This document shows, piece by piece, positions 6,175 through 11,694 of a stretch of 11,694 bases of DNA. The position numbers were made by a program, and so were the translations under genes. Under the pieces are notes generated by a model. The model did not search any database and was not told where the DNA came from. It saw only the letters and a program-made list of their open reading frames with translations. This DNA is from JAFALX01 sp050734185 (GTDB lineage: Bacteria; Chloroflexota; Dormibacteria; Aeolococcales; Aeolococcaceae): contig JBOHUE010000077.1 of the NCBI GenBank assembly GCA_050734185.1, positions 1 through 11,694 of the forward strand, given 5' to 3'. Each line of letters begins with the position of its first letter. Positions within the stretch are counted from its first letter, which is position 1.

Positions 6175-7355
6175 GCGTCGACATCAACGTCGCCAACCGG
6201 CGGCCGACGGTGCCCGTGAATGTCGGTGGTGTGGTCATCGGTGGAGCTGCGCCCATCTCGGTGCAGACGATGACCAAGACGCAGACCGAGGATGTGTCGG
6301 GCACGCTGGCGCAGATCGCGCGCGCGGCGAAAGCAGGTGCGGACATCATTCGCGTCACCTGTGACACGCCGGAAGCCGGTGTCGCACTGCGCGACATCGT
6401 GCGCGGGTCGCCGATCCCGATCGTCGCCGACATCCACTACAACGCGCCGCTCGCGTTGATGGCGCTGGAGGCGGGCGTGCAATGCCTGCGACTCAACCCC
6501 GGCAACATCACCGACCGGAACAAGGTCGCCGACATCGCGCGCGAGGCCAAGGATCGCGACGTGCCGATCCGCATCGGCGTCAACGCCGGCAGCATCCCGC
6601 AGCGCAAGGATCTCGCGCGCGGACGCGGCGCGAACATCGACGATGCGGCGCAGAACATGGTGGACGCCGCGATGGGTCACATCCGGATCCTCGAGGAGCT
6701 CGGCTTTCGCAACATCAAGGTGTCGTTGAAGGCGAGCGACGTGCTCACCAACATCACCGCGAATCGCAAGTTCGCTGCGCTCGGCAATCGCTATCCGCTG
6801 CACCTCGGGCTCACCGAGGCGGGGCCCGTCGACTCGGGCAGCGTGAAATCGGCGATGGGCATCGGCATCCTGCTCGCGGAGGGCCTCGGCGACACCATTC
6901 GCGTGTCGCTCGTGGGCGAGCCCGAGGATGAGGTGCGCGTCGGGCGTCAGATCCTGAGCAACCTGCAGGAGAAGGGCGACGGCCCCAACCTGATCGCCTG
7001 CCCCACGTGTGGCCGGCTCGAGATCGACATGTTTCCCATGGTGAAGCGCGTCGAAGCGGCTCTCGCCGACGTGCGCCGCAGCATCACCGTGTCGGTGATG
7101 GGGTGCGTGGTCAACGGCCCCGGCGAGGGAATGCACGCCGACATCGGCATCGCAGGTGGCAAACAGAAGGGCATCCTGTATCGCAACGGGGCGGTGGTTG
7201 CCACGCTGCCCGAGGCCGAGCTCATCGACATGCTGGTCGAGGAGCTGCGCGCGATCGCGGACGAGGACTCGCGGCTGCTCGCGGAGGGCAAGCCGCTGCC
7301 GCAGGGGCTCGCCGGCAGGGACGGATTAGTCCGTTTACCGGTGACCGCGCGCTGA
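6171..7355 (+). CDS. ispG: 4-hydroxy-3-methylbut-2-enyl diphosphate synthase
   Basis: IspG (GcpE) reduces methylerythritol cyclodiphosphate to HMBPP, the next-to-last step of the non-mevalonate pathway, using a [4Fe-4S] cluster. The 394-aa product has the TIM-barrel N-terminal domain: SVQTMTKTQTEDV (30-42), GADIIRVTCDTPE (56-68), IVADIHYN (84-91) and CLRLNPGNI (105-113). After VSLKASD and HLGLTEAGPVDSG comes the cluster domain. Its three cysteines are in CPTCGR (Cys277, Cys280) and VMGCVVNGPGEG (Cys312), with Glu319 as the likely fourth ligand. It is the compact bacterial form, without the large insertion of plant and some other enzymes. ATG 6171 overlaps the rseP stop as ATGA. No clear Shine-Dalgarno site is visible, so translation probably depends on coupling to rseP. 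It lies one gene from dxr of the same pathway. Its stop codon falls in an inverted repeat before proS. Confidence 0.97.
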   Translation: MSVDINVANRRPTVPVNVGGVVIGGAAPISVQTMTKTQTEDVSGTLAQIARAAKAGADIIRVTCDTPEAGVALRDIVRGSPIPIVADIHYNAPLALMALEAGVQCLRLNPGNITDRNKVADIAREAKDRDVPIRIGVNAGSIPQRKDLARGRGANIDDAAQNMVDAAMGHIRILEELGFRNIKVSLKASDVLTNITANRKFAALGNRYPLHLGLTEAGPVDSGSVKSAMGIGILLAEGLGDTIRVSLVGEPEDEVRVGRQILSNLQEKGDGPNLIACPTCGRLEIDMFPMVKRVEAALADVRRSITVSVMGCVVNGPGEGMHADIGIAGGKQKGILYRNGAVVATLPEAELIDMLVEELRAIADEDSRLLAEGKPLPQGLAGRDGLVRLPVTAR

Positions 7356-7370
7356 CGCCGCGACGTCAGC
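7351..7370 (+). repeat. Perfect inverted repeat between ispG and the proS promoter
   Basis: GCTGACG (7351-7357) and CGTCAGC (7364-7370) are exact reverse complements around a 6-nt loop; a GCGC/GCGC extension is possible past a 2-nt bulge. It covers the ispG TGA and the place where a -35 box for the proS -10 element would fall. It has no T-run. It may be a terminator-like stem at the end of the isoprenoid operon or an operator acting on proS. Confidence 0.5.
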
Positions 7371-7385
7371 ACGCGCTCGCTTCCG

Positions 7386-7391
7386 TACACT
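7386..7391 (+). promoter_or_regulatory. Putative -10 element of a leaderless proS promoter
   Basis: TACACT ends 9 nt before the proS ATG. The intervening bases contain no Shine-Dalgarno sequence, so a leaderless or 1-3 nt leader transcript is predicted. No clear -35 box is seen; the expected place lies in the inverted repeat 7351-7370. The identical hexamer precedes rel and the last gene at similar distances. Confidence 0.5.
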
Positions 7392-7400
7392 CCCGGCGCG

Positions 7401-8861
7401 ATGGCTGAACAACGCCGCGCGGATCCCAAGCGGATCACGCCGCAGTCCGAGGACTTCGACCGCTGGTACGTCGATACGGTGCTGCGCGCCGAGCTCGCCG
7501 ACTACACGCCTGTCCGCGGCTGCATGGTCATCCGCCCGTACGGTTTCGCGCTGTGGGAGAACATCCAGCGCGCGCTCGATGACATGTTCAAGCGCACCGG
7601 GCACGAGAACATGTACTTCCCGCTGCTCATCCCCGAGTCCTATCTGAAGAAGGAGGCGGAGCACGTCGCAGGCTTCGCCCCCGAGGTCGCGTGGGTGACG
7701 CGCGGCGGCACCAAGGAGCTCGAGGAACCGCTCGCCATCCGCCCGACCAGCGAGACGATCATCTGCTCGCTGTACGCGGGTTGGATCCATTCGTGGCGCG
7801 ATCTGCCGGTGAAGGTCAACCAGTGGGTCAACGTGTACCGGTGGGAGAAGCGCACGCGGCTCTTCATGCGCACCGCAGAGTTCCTCTGGCAGGAGGGGCA
7901 CACGTTTCACGAGACGTCGGCGGAGGCGGCCGAAGAGGTCGACACGATGCTCGGTTGCTACCGCGCGCTGCACGAGGACTGGCTGGCGATGCCGGTCATC
8001 CCCGGGCGCAAGACGGAGTCCGAGAAGTTCGCCGGCGCGTCCTACACGCTGAGCGTCGAGGCGATGATGAAGGACGGCTGGGCGCTGCAGGCCGGCACAT
8101 CGCATCACCTCGGGCAGAACTTCACGCGTGCGTATGACATCCAGTTCTCTGACCGCGGGAACGAGCTGCAGCACCCGTATCAGACGTCGTGGGGACTGTC
8201 GACGCGCGTGATCGGCGGGCTGATCATGGCGCACGGCGACGACGCCGGACTGATCATGCCGCCCAAGGTGGCGCCGACGCAGGTTGTGGTTGTCCCGATC
8301 ATGCGCAGCAACGACGAGGAGGGATCGCGTGCCGTGGAAGAAGCGACCACGCGAATCGAGCGTGAGGCCGAGGGCACGGTACGACTCCGCGTGGACCGTC
8401 GCGAGGGCATTCGTCCTGGCGAGAAGTACGCGCACTGGGAGCTGCGCGGCGTGCCGCTGCGAGTAGTCGTCGGCGCGAAGGATCTCGCAACCGGCAGCGT
8501 CACCGTGGTGCGGCGGCTCGACGGTGTCGAGCAGAAGCTTCCGCTCGAGGGATTGGCTGCGCGGTTGCCGGCGTTGCTCGATGACGCGCAGCGCGCGATG
8601 TTCGCGCGAGCGCAGGTCGAGATGGAGGAGCGCAGTGTCGACGTGCGGTCGCTTGACGACCTGATCGAGGCGTTTCGCGAACAGCCCGTTTTTGCGAGCG
8701 GGCCCTTCTGCAACCGGCCCGAGTGCGAGGTGCAAGTCAAGGAGGCGGTCCACGCACTGACGGTGCGCAATCTTCGTGCCGATCGAACTGCCGACGGCGC
8801 GCCGTGCATTGCATGCGGCGATCCGGCGGATGCCGTCGCCCTGATGGCTCGCGCGTACTGA
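7401..8861 (+). CDS. proS: Prolyl-tRNA synthetase, archaeal/eukaryotic type
   Basis: This class II aminoacyl-tRNA synthetase charges tRNA-Pro in the cytoplasm. The 486-aa product lacks the roughly 180-residue editing insertion of the common bacterial ProRS. It has instead the compact layout of the archaeal/eukaryotic type. Class II motifs are visible: HENMYFPLLIPES (68-80, motif 1 region), RPTSE (114-118), RTAEFLWQEGHT (157-168, motif 2) and GGLIMAHGDDAGL (272-284, motif 3). The anticodon-binding domain follows from about residue 292 (APTQVVVVPI). A C-terminal zinc domain carries Cys437, Cys442, Cys469 and Cys472 (CNRPEC and CIAC), and the chain ends ARAY; a terminal Tyr is typical of this type. 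ATG 7401 has no Shine-Dalgarno site, but TACACT lies 9 nt before it. Placement after ispG matches the conserved order, though the inverted repeat and promoter suggest its own transcript. Confidence 0.97.
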   Translation: MAEQRRADPKRITPQSEDFDRWYVDTVLRAELADYTPVRGCMVIRPYGFALWENIQRALDDMFKRTGHENMYFPLLIPESYLKKEAEHVAGFAPEVAWVTRGGTKELEEPLAIRPTSETIICSLYAGWIHSWRDLPVKVNQWVNVYRWEKRTRLFMRTAEFLWQEGHTFHETSAEAAEEVDTMLGCYRALHEDWLAMPVIPGRKTESEKFAGASYTLSVEAMMKDGWALQAGTSHHLGQNFTRAYDIQFSDRGNELQHPYQTSWGLSTRVIGGLIMAHGDDAGLIMPPKVAPTQVVVVPIMRSNDEEGSRAVEEATTRIEREAEGTVRLRVDRREGIRPGEKYAHWELRGVPLRVVVGAKDLATGSVTVVRRLDGVEQKLPLEGLAARLPALLDDAQRAMFARAQVEMEERSVDVRSLDDLIEAFREQPVFASGPFCNRPECEVQVKEAVHALTVRNLRADRTADGAPCIACGDPADAVALMARAY

Positions 8862-8888
8862 GCAGTCGGGCGCTCCTCGTGCCCAGGG

Positions 8889-9380
8889 TTACGGTCTGCG
8901 TCGCTCCAACAACTGCACATCACGCCAGGCGCCGTTGAGCTCCCCGATCCGCTCGCGCGTCCCCACGAGACGGAACCCGCACGCTTCGTGCAGGCGGATG
9001 CTTGCGATGTTCTCGGGGAAGATCCCTGCCTGCACGGTCCAGATGTCGCCAGCGTCAGTGGCGGCAAGCACAGCCTGGAGGAGAGCGCGCCCGACGCCTC
9101 GACCTCGCGCGGCCGACGCGACGTAGACGCTGACCTCGGCCACGCCGCTGTACGCGCAGCGGTCCGACACCGGTGAGAGTGCGACCCAGCCGGCGATAAC
9201 CCGGTCAAGCTCCGCAACGAGACGGTGCGACTGCAGGTGGCCGGCATCCCACTCGGCCCACTGCGGCGCCTCTGTCTCGAACGTTGCATCGCCCGTGGCG
9301 ATTCCGTCCTCATAGATCGTGCGAACAGCCGCCCAGTCGTCGTGCCGCATGCGTCGGATTTCTGGCTTGATGTCGGCCAT
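8889..9380 (-). CDS. GNAT-family N-acetyltransferase, phosphinothricin acetyltransferase-like
   Basis: The 163-aa protein belongs to the GNAT fold and uses acetyl-CoA to acetylate an amino group. The acetyl-CoA loop ARGRGVGRALL (91-101) follows the strand EVSVYV (82-87). FPENIASIRLHEACGFRLVG (121-140) is the motif typical of the Pat/Bar, YwnH and MddA subgroup. The N-terminus IRRMRHDDWAAVRTIYEDGI (8-27) and the segment ATFETEAP (32-39) also match this subgroup. Relatives acetylate phosphinothricin, methionine sulfoximine/sulfone or other small amines, so the substrate here is uncertain and resistance should not be assumed. It is the only clearly supported gene on the - strand, convergent with proS (27-bp gap) and divergent from rel (67-bp gap). 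No strong ribosome binding site or promoter is visible. It looks like a single-gene insertion into an otherwise co-oriented core region. Confidence 0.9.
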   Translation of the reverse strand: MADIKPEIRRMRHDDWAAVRTIYEDGIATGDATFETEAPQWAEWDAGHLQSHRLVAELDRVIAGWVALSPVSDRCAYSGVAEVSVYVASAARGRGVGRALLQAVLAATDAGDIWTVQAGIFPENIASIRLHEACGFRLVGTRERIGELNGAWRDVQLLERRRP

Positions 9381-9410
9381 ATCACAACATCCGGCTGGTT
9401 CTCACGGCGT

Positions 9411-9437
9411 TTGACGGCCCCGATCAGGACGTACACT
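9411..9437 (+). promoter_or_regulatory. Putative rel promoter with near-leaderless start
   Basis: TTGACG (9411-9416) resembles a -35 box and TACACT (9432-9437) a -10 box. The 15-nt spacer is shorter than the usual 17, so the -35 assignment is tentative. TACACT ends 10 nt before the rel ATG. GGGAG directly touches the ATG, too close to work as a normal Shine-Dalgarno site, so a very short leader is expected. Confidence 0.45.
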
Positions 9438-9447
9438 CATTCGGGAG

Positions 9448-11580
9448 ATGCCGTTCTCCGAGCTTCTGGACAGGGCGCAGTATCTCCCGGAGGCGGAACG
9501 GGAGCGGCTGCGTCGCGCCTTCGATCTCGCCGAGACCGCGCACGACGGGCAGTTCCGGCTCACCGGCGAGCCCTATGTCGAGCACCCTCTGGCCGTGGCC
9601 GGCATTCTTGCCGAGCTCCGGCTTGACGCGGACACATTGACGGCGGCGGTGCTCCACGACACCGTCGAGGACACGCACGTCACCCGTGATGACATCCGCG
9701 AAGCCTTCGGCGATTCGGTCGCCAAGCTCGTCGACGGCGTCACCAAGCTCGGCAAGATCCACGTCACGACAGCGGAGCAGCACCAGGCGGAGAACATTCG
9801 CAAGATGCTGGTCGCGATGGCCGAGGACGTGCGCGTCGTGCTGATCAAGCTCGGCGACCGGCTGCACAACATGCGCACCATCGCCGCGCACACCGCCGAC
9901 CGCCGGCTGCGCATCAGCCGCGAGACGCTCGACATCTACGCGCCGCTCGCACACCGCCTCGGCATCTGGCAGGTGAAGGGCGAACTCGAGGACCTCGCGT
10001 TCGCGCAGCTCGATCCCGACAACTACCAATTGGTCGAGGCCAAGCTCGCGACGAATCGCGAGCAGCGCGCCGCGTTCGTGCGCGACGTGACCGAGATTCT
10101 CGAGCGCGAATTCGAGCCCCTCGGCATGCATGTGGAGATCAGCGGCCGCACCAAGCAGGTCTACAGCATCCACGAGAAGATGCTGCGCGCTCAAAAGGAC
10201 TTCGGCGAGATCTATGACCTGATCGCCATTCGTCTTCTGGTGGACTCAGTGAAAGACTGCTACGGCGCGCTTGGTGTGGTGCACTCGCTGTGGAAGCCGA
10301 TCCCGGGCCGGTTCAAGGACTACATAGCGATGCCCAAGGATAACGGCTACCAGTCGTTGCACACGACATTGGTGTCGCACACCGGCGAGCCGATGGAGAT
10401 CCAGATCCGCACGCAGGAAATGCACCAGACGTCGGAGTACGGCGTCGCGGCGCACTGGCGCTACAAGGGAGGCGCCGAGGGCGCGCGCGTCGACGAACGC
10501 TTTGCCTGGTTGCGTCTGCTCATGGACTGGCAGAAGGAGGTGCTCGACGCCGAGGCGTTCGTCGATACGGTCAAGCTCGACATCTTCCAGGACGAGGTGT
10601 TCGTGTTCACACCGCGCGGCGACGTGCGCTCGCTGCCGCTGGGATCGACGCCGGTCGACTTCGCGTACCGCATCCACACTGACGTCGGCCACCGTTGCAT
10701 CGGCACGAAGGTGAACGGACGCATGGTGCCGCTGGATCATCGTCTCGAGAACGGCGACATCGTCGAGATCCTCACGTCGAAGGGCCCGCACGGCCCGTCG
10801 CGCGACTGGCTCGGCTTCGTGAAGACGTCGAGCGCGCGGGAGAAGATCCGCTCCTGGTTCAAGAAGGAGCGTCGCGAGGAGAACATCCAGAAGGGACGCG
10901 AGGCGCTCGACAAGGAGTTCCGCCGGCTGCGACAGATGGCGTTGTCGAGCGTCAAGGACGATCAGCTGAAGGAGCTCGCCGCGCAGCACAAGTTCACGGC
11001 GGTGGACGACTTCCTCGCGGCGGTCGGCTATGGAGATGTCAGCGCACGCAGCGCGGTGTTGCGATTCGGGGATGACGGTGAGCAGCAGACGGACGGGCGC
11101 TTGCTGAGCATTCCGCTCACGAGCGTGCCGGCGCCAACCGGGCTCGTGCGCGTACACGGGCATTCGGACATGCTCACAACGCTGGCCAGCTGTTGCAAGC
11201 CCGTTGCGGGCGAGGCGATTCGCGGCTACATCACGCGCGGGAAAGGCGTCACCGTGCACCGGAGCGACTGCGTGAACGTGCGCAACGCGATCGACCTCGA
11301 GCGCTTGGTGGAGGTGGAGTGGGAGACCGGCGCGCGGCAGGTGTATCCGGTGTCGATCAAAATCGAGGCGTGGGACCGAACCGGCTTGCTGCGTGACATC
11401 GCTGCGGTCATCGCTGAGTCGAAGATCAACCTGAGTGGGGCCGACGTGCAGGTGTACGACGACCGGACTGCGGTGATCAGCACGATCGTCGAGATCCAGA
11501 ACCTGACGCAGCTGAGTCGTCTGTTGGAGCGGCTCGAGTCGGTTCGTGACGTGCACACGGTGGCTCGCGACCTGAGCTGA
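9448..11580 (+). CDS. rel: Bifunctional (p)ppGpp synthetase/hydrolase (RelA/SpoT homologue)
   Basis: Rel makes and degrades the alarmone (p)ppGpp in the stringent response and senses uncharged tRNA at the ribosome. The 710-aa product has all long-RSH domains in order. The HD hydrolase domain includes EHP (45-47), LHDTVEDT (69-76; His70, Asp71, Glu74, Asp75) and LGDRLHNMRT (135-144). The synthetase domain has GRTKQVYSIHEKM (233-245), GRFKDYIAMPKDNGYQSLHT (287-306) and EIQIRTQEMH (317-326). The TGS domain follows at about 383-444 (VFVFTPRGDVRSLPLGST onward). A helical linker leads to a Cys-containing zinc/RRM-neighbour region (SCCKPVAGEAIRGYITRGKG, 581-600, and HRSDC, 604-608). The ACT domain is at about 632-708. 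The intact HD residues and the RFKD form of the synthetase motif, instead of EFDD as in E. coli RelA, indicate a bifunctional enzyme. The N-terminus is short but complete. A separate RelA or SpoT is not seen here. Confidence 0.97.
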   Translation: MPFSELLDRAQYLPEAERERLRRAFDLAETAHDGQFRLTGEPYVEHPLAVAGILAELRLDADTLTAAVLHDTVEDTHVTRDDIREAFGDSVAKLVDGVTKLGKIHVTTAEQHQAENIRKMLVAMAEDVRVVLIKLGDRLHNMRTIAAHTADRRLRISRETLDIYAPLAHRLGIWQVKGELEDLAFAQLDPDNYQLVEAKLATNREQRAAFVRDVTEILEREFEPLGMHVEISGRTKQVYSIHEKMLRAQKDFGEIYDLIAIRLLVDSVKDCYGALGVVHSLWKPIPGRFKDYIAMPKDNGYQSLHTTLVSHTGEPMEIQIRTQEMHQTSEYGVAAHWRYKGGAEGARVDERFAWLRLLMDWQKEVLDAEAFVDTVKLDIFQDEVFVFTPRGDVRSLPLGSTPVDFAYRIHTDVGHRCIGTKVNGRMVPLDHRLENGDIVEILTSKGPHGPSRDWLGFVKTSSAREKIRSWFKKERREENIQKGREALDKEFRRLRQMALSSVKDDQLKELAAQHKFTAVDDFLAAVGYGDVSARSAVLRFGDDGEQQTDGRLLSIPLTSVPAPTGLVRVHGHSDMLTTLASCCKPVAGEAIRGYITRGKGVTVHRSDCVNVRNAIDLERLVEVEWETGARQVYPVSIKIEAWDRTGLLRDIAAVIAESKINLSGADVQVYDDRTAVISTIVEIQNLTQLSRLLERLESVRDVHTVARDLS

Positions 11581-11613
11581 GGTCGGCTTTGGTCGGGGGC
11601 GCGCCCGTCCGCC

Positions 11614-11642
11614 TTGAAAGCGAACGAGCGTTCGTGTACACT
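11614..11642 (+). promoter_or_regulatory. Sigma70-type promoter of the last gene
   Basis: TTGAAA (11614-11619) and TACACT (11637-11642) are separated by exactly 17 nt, the best-formed promoter in the window. TG directly precedes the -10 box. The -10 ends 7 nt before the GTG at 11650, so the transcript should be leaderless. The spacer is largely filled by an SOS box, which implies repression by LexA. Confidence 0.75.
11621..11634 (+). promoter_or_regulatory. LexA-binding site (SOS box)
   Basis: CGAACGAGCGTTCG is a perfect 14-bp palindrome around a 2-nt centre (6-bp arms). It matches the core CGAAC-N4-GTTCG of actinobacterial SOS boxes and 13 of 14 positions of the Bacillus consensus CGAACRNRYGTTYC. 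It lies between the -35 and -10 boxes, so bound LexA would block RNA polymerase. This is a prediction from sequence and family knowledge. Confidence 0.8.
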
Positions 11643-11649
11643 AACAAGT

Positions 11650-11694
11650 GTGTGTGAGAGCAGCGACAAGCAAACCGCGGCGCTGAAGACACTC
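11650..11694 (+). CDS. 5' end of an SOS-regulated gene, truncated by the window edge
   Basis: The frame starting at GTG 11650 stays open to the window end and reads MCESSDKQTAALKTL. Of the overlapping GTG codons at 11648-11656, those in the other frames reach stops (TGA at 11655 or 11684), so 11650 is the only workable start. It begins 7 nt after the TACACT box, without room for a Shine-Dalgarno site, as expected for leaderless translation. Fifteen codons are too few to name the protein. LexA control suggests a DNA-damage gene such as lexA, recA, a Y-family polymerase or another din gene. The start loosely resembles the N-terminal helix of several of these, but this is not decisive. Confidence 0.55.
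   Translation, partial: MCESSDKQTAALKTL

Noticed and set aside
8862..8888. Possible bidirectional terminator between convergent proS and the GNAT gene
   Set aside because: Only 4-bp pairings (GGGC/GCCC or GAGC/GCTC) can be drawn and no T-run exists on either strand.
8180..9436. Open frame on the - strand covering the GNAT gene and part of proS in another frame
   Set aside because: The overlapping GNAT frame on the same strand has clear acetyl-CoA motifs, while this one is Ser/Arg-rich and motif-free.
11597..11606. GGGCGCGCCC palindrome after rel as a terminator
   Set aside because: There is no loop and no T-run, so it is only a short GC palindrome. No clear intrinsic terminator for rel is visible before the next promoter.
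1..11694. A novel defence, mobile or biosynthetic system
   Set aside because: I looked for repeats, integrase or transposase motifs, toxin-antitoxin pairs, CRISPR spacing and RNA genes on both strands. Every sizeable gene is a recognisable core function or a GNAT enzyme, and no gap exceeds 120 bases.

Overview
The window is a high-GC bacterial chromosome segment made almost entirely of core genes, nearly all on the + strand with very short gaps. The order rpsB(end)-tsf-pyrH-frr-uppS-cdsA-dxr-rseP-ispG-proS is a conserved bacterial arrangement. High GC, a short EF-Ts, an archaeal/eukaryotic-type ProRS, a non-mevalonate isoprenoid route, a single bifunctional Rel and a Gram-positive-type SOS box all suggest a Terrabacteria lineage. 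Candidates are a deep actinobacterium (Thermoleophilia-like) or a Chloroflexota/Dormibacterota relative. I cannot settle the phylum from sequence inspection alone.

Layout: (1) 1-2043, translation and nucleotide genes: tail of a probable rpsB, then tsf, pyrH and frr, which abut or overlap and mostly carry Shine-Dalgarno sites. (2) 2044-2132, an 89-bp gap with a small palindrome and a -10-like element. (3) 2133-7355, five genes each overlapping the next by 4 bp, except cdsA/dxr, which are separated by 33 bp holding an inverted repeat. They encode undecaprenyl-PP synthase, CDP-DAG synthase, DXP reductoisomerase, a site-2 protease and HMBPP synthase, so they join isoprenoid precursor supply, lipid-carrier and phospholipid synthesis, and membrane proteolysis. 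(4) 7356-8861, proS with its own apparent promoter. (5) 8889-9380, a GNAT acetyltransferase on the - strand, the only reverse gene. (6) 9448-11580, a bifunctional (p)ppGpp synthetase/hydrolase. (7) 11581-11694, a compact promoter with a perfect CGAAC-N4-GTTCG SOS box in its spacer, followed by the first 15 codons of a gene cut by the window end.

The most informative pattern is regulatory. The four + strand genes that appear to open transcription units (uppS, proS, rel and the terminal gene) each have a TACACT or TACCCT -10 hexamer ending only 7-10 nt before the start codon. This predicts leaderless or near-leaderless mRNAs. Most genes inside operons instead have Shine-Dalgarno sites or 4-bp coupled overlaps.

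I see no mobile element, CRISPR array, RNA gene or clearly novel multi-gene system. The best leads are the SOS-controlled gene at the right edge and the leaderless promoter set.
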